This document shows positions 24,401-37,400 of a stretch of DNA of 64,000 bases, piece after piece. Position 1 is the first letter of the stretch; the number at the start of each line of letters is the position of its first letter. Location of the stretch: the NCBI GenBank assembly GCA_951812925.1, contig OX638370.1:81636004-81700003 (forward strand). The letters run 5' to 3'. A program made the position numbers and the translations under genes. The stretch comes from Calliopum simillimum (Eukaryota; Arthropoda; Insecta; Diptera; Lauxaniidae). The notes under the pieces are model-generated. The model worked only from the letters and a program-made list of their open reading frames with translations. It was not told where the DNA came from and searched no databases.

Positions 24401-25473
24401 ACAAGTTTAGGCTACCAATAAACGTTTTTCATCCTTGCCTCAAGGAATCTTCAGTTGGCTTTAAGAATATGGGTTTTAAGGATGTGGGGTTTTAATAATG
24501 TGTGGTTTAAGGATTTATGGTGAGATCATAAGGCATATGGAGACTAAATATGGTATATAAAGATAAAGAATAAAAATAAAATAAAAATAACTTACCGTTT
24601 GTTGGAAAAATATATATATTAGTTACATATGTGTGTTGAAACTTTCTTGAATTAAAATAAAATAAACACTATGTAACCCTTTTTATAAAGTTCCTTGCAG
24701 TAATTTTTTTAAAAACACTATTTATTAAAAACACTATTTTTTAAAAAAGAAAAAACATTGAAAAAACATTAAAATCTAACAAAAATTCACTTGACTATAT
24801 TGTCAAGGGTTTTACACATTTATGAAAAAGGACACATTTTTAATTTTAATGAAAAAAGAACACATTTTTTTAAAAAACACATTTTTAATTTTTATGACAA
24901 AAAAAGAAAAACACTTACTATCAATGAAAGATCATTTTATATGAGAATATAATCAATTGCTGCTTGATTATAGAGTATTAATGAAAATTATGTACTATTT
25001 TGAGGACCTGTATTTATGACAACTTGCAGTTTATATCAGACATTAATGTTCTCCGCAGAGGTTTTATCGGTATGTTATCGTGAATGTGGTGTTGTGGGAA
25101 GGATGTATATATAAAATATTGTTTTGTGGTGTAGAGTTGATCGTTCCATTGTATTACCAATACTAGAGTGGGAACTAAATACACTAATAGTAATCTGAAA
25201 AAAAGTTAAAATTGTTGAAAAAATTGTCTAAAAAATGTAGGGAGAGACATGGGCTGGTGATCATTTCTAGTCAAGTATCCACTAACAAGTCTTTTGTTCA
25301 TTATGTTATATATAGAACCGGATATAGCACATTGAGACAAAACTGGTTAGGTGTATATGACATGAAATGGTGACAGTTATGTCTTATGATTTTTGGCCCC
25401 ATATGAGATGGATTAGACCAAAATAAGGCATAACCGTAAAATGAAAAAAACTGATCTGAGAATATAATAACAT
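15458..25473 (+). repeat. Higher-order repeat: short (362) + full (2300) dimer
   Basis: The pair of a 362-bp short unit followed by a 2300-bp unit occurs as 15458-18121, 18122-20783, 20784-23445 and a cut copy at 23446-25473. The period is about 2,662 bp. All short members share the private variants CAGTCGAATAG and TTTAGGAAGAAG and the same breakpoint CTAAGT|GAGTATT. Their full partners have CAGTGGAATAG. The copies are almost identical, so the dimer spread recently by unequal exchange or conversion. Confidence 0.9.
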
Positions 25474-25476
25474 ATA
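25323..25476. repeat. Array inversion point with about 150-bp spacer
   Basis: The forward unit runs through AGAACCGGATA (to 25322), then 150 bp further to AATAACATA, and then jumps to the complementary strand at TATCCGGTTCTATATATA (from about 25474). The flanking units are thus inverted arms around a 150-bp single-copy loop. The junction has little microhomology (a shared ATA/TAT). Confidence 0.85.
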
Positions 25477-27031
25477 TATCCGGTTCTATATATAACATAA
25501 TGAACAAAAGACTTGTTAGTGGATACTTGACTAGAAATGATCACCTGCCCATGTCTCTCCCTACATTTTTTAGACAATTTTTTTTATACATTTTTTCAAC
25601 AATTTTAACTTTTTTTCAGATTACTATTAGTGTATTTAGTTCCCACTCTAGTATTGATAATACAATGGAACGATCAACTCTACACCACAAAACAATATTT
25701 TATATACATCCTTCCCACAACACCACATTCACGATAACATTCCGATAAAACCTCTGCGGAGAACATTAATGTCTGATATAAACTGCAAGTTGTCATAAAT
25801 ACAGGTCCTCAAAATAGTACATAATTTTTATACCAACATTAATACTCTATAATCAAGCAGCAATTGATTATATTCTCATATAAAATGATCTTTCATTGAT
25901 AGTAAGTGTTTTTCTTTTTTTGTCATAAAAATTAAAAATTAAAAATTAAAAATGTGTTTTTTAAAAAAATGTGTTCTTTTTTTCATTAAAATTAAAAATG
26001 TGTCCTTTTTCATAAATGTGTAAAACACTTGACAATATAGTCAAGTGAATTTTTGTTAGATTTTAATGTTTTTTCAATGTTTTTTCTTTTTTTAAAAAAT
26101 AGTGTTTTTAATAAATAGTGTTTTTAAAAAAAATTACTGTAAGGAACTTTATAAAAAGGGTTACATAGTGTTTATCTTAATTCAAGAAAGTTTCAACACA
26201 CATATGTAACTAATATATATATTTTTCCAACAAACGGTAAGTTATTTTTATTTTATTTTATTTTTATTCTTTATCTTTATATTTAGTCTCCATATGCCTT
26301 ATGATCTCACCATAAATCCTTAAACCACACATTATTAAAACCCCACATCCTTAAAACCCATATTCTTAAAGCCAACTGAAGATTCCTTGAGGCAAGGATG
26401 AAAATTGGTAGCCTAAACTTGTCCTACACGGAAGCCTTTTTCACCTAATTCACAATCCAACTTCCTTCACGGAGACCAGTCCACCTCTATCCTTAAACAC
26501 ATAGTCACCCAAACCTTTAAATTTTCATTTTCTTTACAGGTGTTGCAGATGCCAATAAACTTTATACACAAAATATTTATCACATAAAAGTATCTATCAC
26601 ATAAACTTAATCGAGAGCTTAATTGTAAGCCCAATTTGTTTTTACCACACTAACACACAAATAGGACTTACTTAGATCAATGAAATCGGTCATTTCTTCT
26701 TCCTAAACTATTCGACTGAATAAGAATTACTTGTTCTTAATTTCAACATGATCTGTAAGACTTAAGTATTATCCAACTCTTATGTTAAGTATATACCTAG
26801 TTACTAACCCACCGTCTACATTTTTAGCTGTGCACAGTATATCACCAAATAGGTTTGCGTCTCATTAGGTAGGGATATCAAAACTATGTGTCTTTCAAAA
26901 CACATATTTTTACTAAAATCTCTTAGCTGACCCATTTTTTAAGCCCATCTACCTCCCTCTACTCAGAGAACAAACTCTGTATAGAGAATAAAAACTCAAA
27001 AAGTTTCACTCAATACAAAGATAAAATACTC
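25474..27031 (-). repeat. Mosaic satellite unit next to the inversion
   Basis: This unit has the 2300-class variants (CTTATGATCTCACC, extra TTTTA repeat, TTTATCTTAATTC). It also carries the short-unit variants TTCTTCCTAAAC and ATTCGACTG near its edge, while still continuing into the full body. It also has a local duplication near 26581-26610 (ATCACATAAAAG repeated) and lacks a few bases at GATGAAAATTGG. It is best explained as a conversion or recombination product between short and full units. Confidence 0.75.
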
Positions 27032-27332
27032 TTGTTCTTAATTTCAACATGATCTGTAAGACTTAAGTATTATCCAACTCTTATGTTAAGTATATACCTA
27101 GTTACTAACCCACCGTCTACATTTTTAGCTGTGCACAGTATATCACCAAATAGGTTTGCGTCTCATTAGGTAGGGATATCAAAACTATGTGTCTTTCAAA
27201 ACACATATTTTTACTAAAATCTCTTAGCTGACCCATTTTTTAAGCCCATCTACCTCCCTCTACTCAGAGAACAAACTCTGTATAGAGAATAAAAACTCAA
27301 AAAGTTTCACTCAATACAAAGATAAAATACTC
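27032..27332 (-). repeat. 301-bp truncated satellite unit
   Basis: It begins TTGTTCTTAATTTC directly after the edge of the preceding unit (ATACTC|TTGTTC). Its breakpoint differs from the 362-bp forward short units, but it keeps the same intact edge at 27332. It therefore arose by a separate truncation event. Confidence 0.85.
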
Positions 27333-29744
27333 ATGTTTTACTAATTGTTTGGTTTGCTTAGGTAGGTAGAAACCTTTAGCACAGAAGGCTTAAGACCCAA
27401 TTATGACCTCCCATAACATTTTACTACTATCATCATGTTTATGGAATTGGTTAAGCATTAACCAGGTCAACTAAACGTAAGGCTTTTTACAACTTACGAT
27501 CTGAACCATATTCCTTACCAATATGGTGTCTGCTACGCAAATGATGTTGATTATACTGGATATAACTGCCCATATGATATGGATCCGGTTAGATATCAAT
27601 GTCAGTTGTCCTATACAGTTTTTCTATAACATGAGTGCCGTTCTCCCATGTTTAATCCACTTTTATGATTTTCATGAGAGATCGCACTCTAGGAAAAACT
27701 AACAAACAGCCGAACCCACATCTTTCTGCAACAAACATTCACTGCAACAAACCTACAAACAACCAAACTCACATCTTTTTACAACAAACATTCACATTCT
27801 AACCATAAAATTACCATAATATTTTGTTCACTATTTACAAACATTTTTAAATCATACACTGCGTTTGATGTGAGTCCTCCTGTACTGCCCATTATTAACA
27901 TGCAATCCTTATATCCGTTGCATTACAGTTTAGATTTTATGTTATTATATTCTCAGATCAGTTTTTTTCATTTTACGGTTATGCCTTATTTTGGTCTAAT
28001 CCATCTCATATGGGGCCAAAAATCATAAGACATAACTGTCACCATTTCATGTCATATACACCTAACCAGTTTTGTCTCAATGTGCTATATCCGGTTCTAT
28101 ATATAACATAATGAACAAAAGACTTGTTAGTGGATACTTGACTAGAAATGATCACCTGCCCATGTCTCTCCCTACATTTTTTAGACAATTTTTTTATAAA
28201 TTTTTTCAACAATTTTAACTTTTTTTCAGATTACTATTAGCGTATTTAGTTCCCACTCTAGTATTGGTAATACAATGGAACGATCAACTCTACACCACAA
28301 AACAATATTTTATATATACATCCTTCCCACAACACCACATTCACGATAACATTCCGATAAAACCTCTGCGGAGAACATTAATGTCTGATATAAACTGCAA
28401 GTTGTCATAAATACAGGTCCTCAAAATAGTACATAATTTTTATACCAACATTAATACTCTATAATCAAGCAGCAATTGATTATATTCTCATATAAAATGA
28501 TCTTTCATTGATAGTAAGTGTTTTTCTTTTTTTGTCATAAAAATTAAAAATGTGTTTTTTAAAAAAAATGTGTTCCTTTTTTTCATTAAAATTAAAAATG
28601 TGTCCTTTTTCATAAATGTGTAAAACACTTGACAATATAGTCAAGTGAAATTTTGTTAGACTTCAATGTTTTTTCAATGTTTTTTCTTTTTTAAAAAATA
28701 GTGTTTTTAATAAATAGTGTTTTTAAAAAAATTACTGTAAGGAACTTTATAAAAAGGGTTACATAGTGTTTATTTTAATTCAAGAAAGTTTCAACACACA
28801 TATGTAACTAATATATATATTTTTCCAACAAACGGTAAGTTATTTTTATTTTATTTTTATTCTTTATCTTTATATTTAGTCTCCATATGCCTTATAATCT
28901 CACCATAAATCCTTAAACCACACATTATTAAAACCCCACATCCTTAAAACCCATATTCTTAAAGCCAACTGAAGATTCCTTGAGGCAAGGATGAAAAACG
29001 TTTATTGGTAGCCTAAACTTGTCCTACACGGAAGCCTTTTTCACCTAATTCACAATCCAACTTCCTTCACGGAGACCAGTCCACCTCTATCCTTAAACAC
29101 ATAGTCACCCAAACCTTTAAATTTTCATTTTCTTTACAGGTGTTGCAGATGCCAATAAACTTTATACACAAAATATTTATCACATAAAACTTAATCGAGA
29201 GCTTAATTGTAAGCCCAATTTGTTTTTACCACACTAACACACAAATAGGACTTACTTAGATCAATGAAATCGGTCATTTCTTCTCCCTAAACTATTCCAC
29301 TGAATAAGAATTACTTGTTCTTAATTTCAACATGATCTGTAAGACTTAAGTATTATCCAACTCTTATGTTAAGTATATACCTAGTTACTAACCCACCGTC
29401 TACATTTTTAGCTGTGCACAGTATATCACCAAATAGGTTTGCGTCTCATTAGGTAGGGATATCAAAACTATGTGTCTTTCAAAACACATATTTTTACTAA
29501 AATCTCTTAGCTGACCCATTTTTTAAGCCCATCTACCTCCCTCTACTCAGAGAACAAACTCTGTATAGAGAATAAAAACTCAAAAAGTTTCACTCAATAC
29601 AAAGATAAAATACTCATGTTTTACTAATTGTTTGGTTTGCTTAGGTAGGTAGAAACCTTTAGCACAGAAGGCTTAAGACCCAATTATGACCTCCCATAAC
29701 ATTTTACTACTATCATCATGTTTATGGAATTGGTTAAGCATTAA

Positions 29745-29912
29745 CCAGGTCAACTAAACGTAAGGCTTTTTACAACTTACGATCTGAACCATATTCCTTA
29801 CCAATATGGTGTCTGCTACGCAAATGATGTTGATTATACTGGATATAACTGCCCATATGATATGGATCCGGTTAGATATCAATGTCAGTTGTCCTATACA
29901 GTTTTTCTATAA
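29745..29912 (+). other. Conserved 55-codon open stretch in the satellite unit
   Basis: It lies between in-frame stops TAA (29742) and TAA (29910) and has no ATG start. The translation includes YDLNHIPYQYGVCYAN and YNCPYDMDPVRYQCQ, which is Tyr/Cys-rich and not the low-complexity output of AT-rich DNA. It is present in every full unit of both subfamilies, on the strand opposite to the GAGTATTTT edge. Upstream CTAAT and TTGTTTGGTTTGCTTAG resemble a branch point and splice acceptor. It could be an exon relic. I recognise no family. Confidence 0.3.
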
Positions 29913-31117
29913 CATGAGTGCCGTTCTCCCATGTTTAATCCACTTTTATGATTTTCATGAGAGATCGCACTCTAGGAAAAACTAACAAACAGCCGAACCC
30001 ACATCTTTCTGCAACAAACATTCACTGCAACAAACCTACAAACAACCAAACTCACATCTTTTTACAACAAACATTCACATTCTAACCATAAAATTACCAT
30101 AATATTTTGTTCACTATTTACAAACATTTTTAAATCATACACTGCGTTTGATGTGAGTCCTCCTGTACTGCCCATTATTAACATGCAATCCTTATATCCG
30201 TTGCATTACAGTTTAGATTTTATGTTATTATATTCTCAGATCAGTTTTTTTCATTTTACGGTTATGCCTTATTTTGGTCTAATCCATCTCATATGGGGCC
30301 AAAAATCATAAGACATAACTGTCACCATTTCATGTCATATACACCTAACCAGTTTTGTCTCAATGTGCTATATCCGGTTCTATATATAACATAATGAACA
30401 AAAGACTTGTTAGTGGATACTTGACTAGAAATGATCACCTGCCCATGTCTCTCCCTACATTTTTTAGACAATTTTTTTATAAATTTTTTCAACAATTTTA
30501 ACTTTTTTTCAGATTACTATTAGCGTATTTAGTTCCCACTCTAGTATTGGTAATACAATGGAACGATCAACTCTACACCACAAAACAATATTTTATATAT
30601 ACATCCTTCCCACAACACCACATTCACGATAACATTCCGATAAAACCTCTGCGGAGAACATTAATGTCTGATATAAACTGCAAGTTGTCATAAATACAGG
30701 TCCTCAAAATAGTACATAATTTTTATACCAACATTAATACTCTATAATCAAGCAGCAATTGATTATATTCTCATATAAAATGATCTTTCATTGATAGTAA
30801 GTGTTTTTCTTTTTTTGTCATAAAAATTAAAAATGTGTTTTTTAAAAAAAATGTGTTCCTTTTTTTCATTAAAATTAAAAATGTGTCCTTTTTCATAAAT
30901 GTGTAAAACACTTGACAATATAGTCAAGTGAAATTTTGTTAGACTTCAATGTTTTTTCAATGTTTTTTCTTTTTTAAAAAATAGTGTTTTTAATAAATAG
31001 TGTTTTTAAAAAAATTACTGTAAGGAACTTTATAAAAAGGGTTACATAGTGTTTATTTTAATTCAAGAAAGTTTCAACACACATATGTAACTAATATATA
31101 TATTTTTCCAACAAACG

Positions 31118-31422
31118 GTAAGTTATTTTTATTTTATTTTTATTCTTTATCTTTATATTTAGTCTCCATATGCCTTATAATCTCACCATAAATCCTTAAA
31201 CCACACATTATTAAAACCCCACATCCTTAAAACCCATATTCTTAAAGCCAACTGAAGATTCCTTGAGGCAAGGATGAAAAACGTTTATTGGTAGCCTAAA
31301 CTTGTCCTACACGGAAGCCTTTTTCACCTAATTCACAATCCAACTTCCTTCACGGAGACCAGTCCACCTCTATCCTTAAACACATAGTCACCCAAACCTT
31401 TAAATTTTCATTTTCTTTACAG
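31118..31422 (+). other. Candidate 305-bp intron in the satellite unit
   Basis: The 5' side reads ACG|GTAAGTTATTTT, a strong donor. The 3' side reads TTTTCATTTTCTTTACAG|G, a strong acceptor. Other candidates on the same strand of this unit are an acceptor TTTTTTTCAG at 30512 and a donor ATA|GTAAGTG at 30797. An AATAAA lies at 31854-31859, 39 nt before the unit edge at 31898. The same signals recur in the other full units. No transcript evidence is available, and the opposite strand also has some splice-like sites, so this is tentative. Confidence 0.3.
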
Positions 31423-34400
31423 GTGTTGCAGATGCCAATAAACTTTATACACAAAATATTTATCACATAAAACTTAATCGAGAGCTTAATTGTAAGCCCA
31501 ATTTGTTTTTACCACACTAACACACAAATAGGACTTACTTAGATCAATGAAATCGGTCATTTCTTCTCCCTAAACTATTCCACTGAATAAGAATTACTTG
31601 TTCTTAATTTCAACATGATCTGTAAGACTTAAGTATTATCCAACTCTTATGTTAAGTATATACCTAGTTACTAACCCACCGTCTACATTTTTAGCTGTGC
31701 ACAGTATATCACCAAATAGGTTTGCGTCTCATTAGGTAGGGATATCAAAACTATGTGTCTTTCAAAACACATATTTTTACTAAAATCTCTTAGCTGACCC
31801 ATTTTTTAAGCCCATCTACCTCCCTCTACTCAGAGAACAAACTCTGTATAGAGAATAAAAACTCAAAAAGTTTCACTCAATACAAAGATAAAATACTCAT
31901 GTTTTACTAATTGTTTGGTTTGCTTAGGTAGGTAGAAACCTTTAGCACAGAAGGCTTAAGACCCAATTATGACCTCCCATAACATTTTACTACTATCATC
32001 ATGTTTATGGAATTGGTTAAGCATTAACCAGGTCAACTAAACGTAAGGCTTTTTACAACTTACGATCTGAACCATATTCCTTACCAATATGGTGTCTGCT
32101 ACGCAAATGATGTTGATTATACTGGATATAACTGCCCATATGATATGGATCCGGTTAGATATCAATGTCAGTTGTCCTATACAGTTTTTCTATAACATGA
32201 GTGCCGTTCTCCCATGTTTAATCCACTTTTATGATTTTCATGAGAGATCGCACTCTAGGAAAAACTAACAAACAGCCGAACCCACATCTTTCTGCAACAA
32301 ACATTCACTGCAACAAACCTACAAACAACCAAACTCACATCTTTTTACAACAAACATTCACATTCTAACCATAAAATTACCATAATATTTTGTTCACTAT
32401 TTACAAACATTTTTAAATCATACACTGCGTTTGATGTGAGTCCTCCTGTACTGCCCATTATTAACATGCAATCCTTATATCCGTTGCATTACAGTTTAGA
32501 TTTTATGTTATTATATTCTCAGATCAGTTTTTTTCATTTTACGGTTATGCCTTATTTTGGTCTAATCCATCTCATATGGGGCCAAAAATCATAAGACATA
32601 ACTGTCACCATTTCATGTCATATACACCTAACCAGTTTTGTCTCAATGTGCTATATCCGGTTCTATATATAACATAATGAACAAAAGACTTGTTAGTGGA
32701 TACTTGACTAGAAATGATCACCTGCCCATGTCTCTCCCTACATTTTTTAGACAATTTTTTTATAAATTTTTTCAACAATTTTAACTTTTTTTCAGATTAC
32801 TATTAGCGTATTTAGTTCCCACTCTAGTATTGGTAATACAATGGAACGATCAACTCTACACCACAAAACAATATTTTATATATACATCCTTCCCACAACA
32901 CCACATTCACGATAACATTCCGATAAAACCTCTGCGGAGAACATTAATGTCTGATATAAACTGCAAGTTGTCATAAATACAGGTCCTCAAAATAGTACAT
33001 AATTTTTATACCAACTTTAATACTCTATAATCAAGCAGCAATTGATTATATTCTCATATAAAATGATCTTTCATTGATAGTAAGTGTTTTTCTTTTTTTG
33101 TCATAAAAATTAAAAATGTGTTTTTTAAAAAAAATGTGTTCCTTTTTTTCATTAAAATTAAAAATGTGTCCTTTTTCATAAATGTGTAAAACACTTGACA
33201 ATATAGTCAAGTGAAATTTTGTTAGACTTCAATGTTTTTTCAATGTTTTTTCTTTTTTAAAAAATAGTGTTTTTAATAAATAGTGTTTTTAAAAAAATTA
33301 CTGTAAGGAACTTTATAAAAAGGGTTACATAGTGTTTATTTTAATTCAAGAAAGTTTCAACACACATATGTAACTAATATATATATTTTTCCAACAAACG
33401 GTAAGTTATTTTTATTTTATTTTTATTCTTTATCTTTATATTTAGTCTCCATATGCCTTATAATCTCACCATAAATCCTTAAACCACACATTATTAAAAC
33501 CCCACATCCTTAAAACCCATATTCTTAAAGCCAACTGAAGATTCCTTGAGGCAAGGATGAAAAACGTTTATTGGTAGCCTAAACTTGTCCTACACGGAAG
33601 CCTTTTTCACCTAATTCACAATCCAACTTCCTTCACGGAGACCAGTCCACCTCTATCCTTAAACACATAGTCACCCAAACCTTTAAATTTTCATTTTCTT
33701 TACAGGTGTTGCAGATGCCAATAAACTTTATACACAAAATATTTATCACATAAAACTTAATCGAGAGCTTAATTGTAAGCCCAATTTGTTTTTACCACAC
33801 TAACACACAAATAGGACTTACTTAGATCAATGAAATCGGTCATTTCTTCTCCCTAAACTATTCCACTGAATAAGAATTACTTGTTCTTAATTTCAACATG
33901 ATCTGTAAGACTTAAGTATTATCCAACTCTTATGTTAAGTATATACCTAGTTACTAACCCACCGTCTACATTTTTAGCTGTGCACAGTATATCACCAAAT
34001 AGGTTTGCGTCTCATTAGGTAGGGATATCAAAACTATGTGTCTTTCAAAACACATATTTTTACTAAAATCTCTTAGCTGACCCATTTTTTAAGCCCATCT
34101 ACCTCCCTCTACTCAGAGAACAAACTCTGTATAGAGAATAAAAACTCAAAAAGTTTCACTCAATACAAAGATAAAATACTCATGTTTTACTAATTGTTTG
34201 GTTTGCTTAGGTAGGTAGAAACCTTTAGCACAGAAGGCTTAAGACCCAATTATGACCTCCCATAACATTTTACTACTATCATCATGTTTATGGAATTGGT
34301 TAAGCATTAACCAGGTCAACTAAACGTAAGGCTTTTTACAACTTACGATCTGAACCATATTCCTTACCAATATGGTGTCTGCTACGCAAATGATGTTGAT

Positions 34401-37400
34401 TATACTGGATATAACTGCCCATATGATATGGATCCGGTTAGATATCAATGTCAGTTGTCCTATACAGTTTTTCTATAACATGAGTGCCGTTCTCCCATGT
34501 TTAATCCACTTTTATGATTTTCATGAGAGATCGCACTCTAGGAAAAACTAACAAACAGCCGAACCCACATCTTTCTGCAACAAACATTCACTGCAACAAA
34601 CCTACAAACAACCAAACTCACATCTTTTTACAACAAACATTCACATTCTAACCATAAAATTACCATAATATTTTGTTCACTATTTACAAACATTTTTAAA
34701 TCATACACTGCGTTTGATGTGAGTCCTCCTGTACTGCCCATTATTAACATGCAATCCTTATATCCGTTGCATTACAGTTTAGATTTTATGTTATTATATT
34801 CTCAGATCAGTTTTTTTCATTTTACGGTTATGCCTTATTTTGGTCTAATCCATCTCATATGGGGCCAAAAATCATAAGACATAACTGTCACCATTTCATG
34901 TCATATACACCTAACCAGTTTTGTCTCAATGTGCTATATCCGGTTCTATATATAACATAATGAACAAAAGACTTGTTAGTGGATACTTGACTAGAAATGA
35001 TCACCTGCCCATGTCTCTCCCTACATTTTTTAGACAATTTTTTTATAAATTTTTTCAACAATTTTAACTTTTTTTCAGATTACTATTAGCGTATTTAGTT
35101 CCCACTCTAGTATTGGTAATACAATGGAACGATCAACTCTACACCACAAAACAATATTTTATATATACATCCTTCCCACAACACCACATTCACGATAACA
35201 TTCCGATAAAACCTCTGCGGAGAACATTAATGTCTGATATAAACTGCAAGTTGTCATAAATACAGGTCCTCAAAATAGTACATAATTTTTATACCAACAT
35301 TAATACTCTATAATCAAGCAGCAATTGATTATATTCTCATATAAAATGATCTTTCATTGATAGTAAGTGTTTTTCTTTTTTTGTCATAAAAATTAAAAAT
35401 GTGTTTTTTAAAAAAAATGTGTTCCTTTTTTTCATTAAAATTAAAAATGTGTCCTTTTTCATAAATGTGTAAAACACTTGACAATATAGTCAAGTGAAAT
35501 TTTGTTAGACTTCAATGTTTTTTCAATGTTTTTTCTTTTTTAAAAAATAGTGTTTTTAATAAATAGTGTTTTTAAAAAAATTACTGTAAGGAACTTTATA
35601 AAAAGGGTTACATAGTGTTTATTTTAATTCAAGAAAGTTTCAACACACATATGTAACTAATATATATATTTTTCCAACAAACGGTAAGTTATTTTTATTT
35701 TATTTTTATTCTTTATCTTTATATTTAGTCTCCATATGCCTTATAATCTCACCATAAATCCTTAAACCACACATTATTAAAACCCCACATCCTTAAAACC
35801 CATATTCTTAAAGCCAACTGAAGATTCCTTGAGGCAAGGATGAAAAACGTTTATTGGTAGCCTAAACTTGTCCTACACGGAAGCCTTTTTCACCTAATTC
35901 ACAATCCAACTTCCTTCACGGAGACCAGTCCACCTCTATCCTTAAACACATAGTCACCCAAACCTTTAAATTTTCATTTTCTTTACAGGTGTTGCAGATG
36001 CCAATAAACTTTATACACAAAATATTTATCACATAAAACTTAATCGAGAGCTTAATTGTAAGCCCAATTTGTTTTTACCACACTAACACACAAATAGGAC
36101 TTACTTAGATCAATGAAATCGGTCATTTCTTCTCCCTAAACTATTCCACTGAATAAGAATTACTTGTTCTTAATTTCAACATGATCTGTAAGACTTAAGT
36201 ATTATCCAACTCTTATGTTAAGTATATACCTAGTTACTAACCCACCGTCTACATTTTTAGCTGTGCACAGTATATCACCAAATAGGTTTGCGTCTCATTA
36301 GGTAGGGATATCAAAACTATGTGTCTTTCAAAACACATATTTTTACTAAAATCTCTTAGCTGACCCATTTTTTAAGCCCATCTACCTCCCTCTACTCAGA
36401 GAACAAACTCTGTATAGAGAATAAAAACTCAAAAAGTTTCACTCAATACAAAGATAAAATACTCATGTTTTACTAATTGTTTGGTTTGCTTAGGTAGGTA
36501 GAAACCTTTAGCACAGAAGGCTTAAGACCCAATTATGACCTCCCATAACATTTTACTACTATCATCATGTTTATGGAATTGGTTAAGCATTAACCAGGTC
36601 AACTAAACGTAAGGCTTTTTACAACTTACGATCTGAACCATATTCCTTACCAATATGGTGTCTGCTACGCAAATGATGTTGATTATACTGGATATAACTG
36701 CCCATATGATATGGATCCGGTTAGATATCAATGTCAGTTGTCCTATACAGTTTTTCTATAACATGAGTGCCGTTCTCCCATGTTTAATCCACTTTTATGA
36801 TTTTCATGAGAGATCGCACTCTAGGAAAAACTAACAAACAGCCGAACCCACATCTTTCTGCAACAAACATTCACTGCAACAAACCTACAAACAACCAAAC
36901 TCACATCTTTTTACAACAAACATTCACATTCTAACCATAAAATTACCATAATATTTTGTTCACTATTTACAAACATTTTTAAATCATACACTGCGTTTGA
37001 TGTGAGTCCTCCTGTACTGCCCATTATTAACATGCAATCCTTATATCCGTTGCATTACAGTTTAGATTTTATGTTATTATATTCTCAGATCAGTTTTTTT
37101 CATTTTACGGTTATGCCTTATTTTGGTCTAATCCATCTCATATGGGGCCAAAAATCATAAGACATAACTGTCACCATTTCATGTCATATACACCTAACCA
37201 GTTTTGTCTCAATGTGCTATATCCGGTTCTATATATAACATAATGAACAAAAGACTTGTTAGTGGATACTTGACTAGAAATGATCACCTGCCCATGTCTC
37301 TCCCTACATTTTTTAGACAATTTTTTTATAAATTTTTTCAACAATTTTAACTTTTTTTCAGATTACTATTAGCGTATTTAGTTCCCACTCTAGTATTGGT

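Larger units (their letters stand above)
9914..25473 (+). repeat. Complex satellite array, forward orientation
   Basis: Head-to-tail units each start GAGTATTTTATCTTTG. Unit starts and lengths: 9914 (1162), 11076 (1020), 12096 (2282, full), 14378 (1080), 15458 (362), 15820 (2302, full), 18122 (362), 18484 (2300, full), 20784 (362), 21146 (2300, full), 23446 (362), 23808 (1666, cut by the inversion). Truncated units all lose their right part and keep the left edge. Full units end AGTAAAACAT before the next edge. Diagnostic variants split the full units into a 2283-bp class (GAGATTATAAGG) and a 2300-bp class (GAGATCATAAGG, extra AAAAT repeats). The units are AT-rich and have no conserved long ORF. 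Confidence 0.95.

Noticed and set aside
9914..25473. CRISPR array or bacterial repeat interpretation of the tandem repeats
   Set aside because: The units are kilobases long without unique spacers, and the context is a fly genome.
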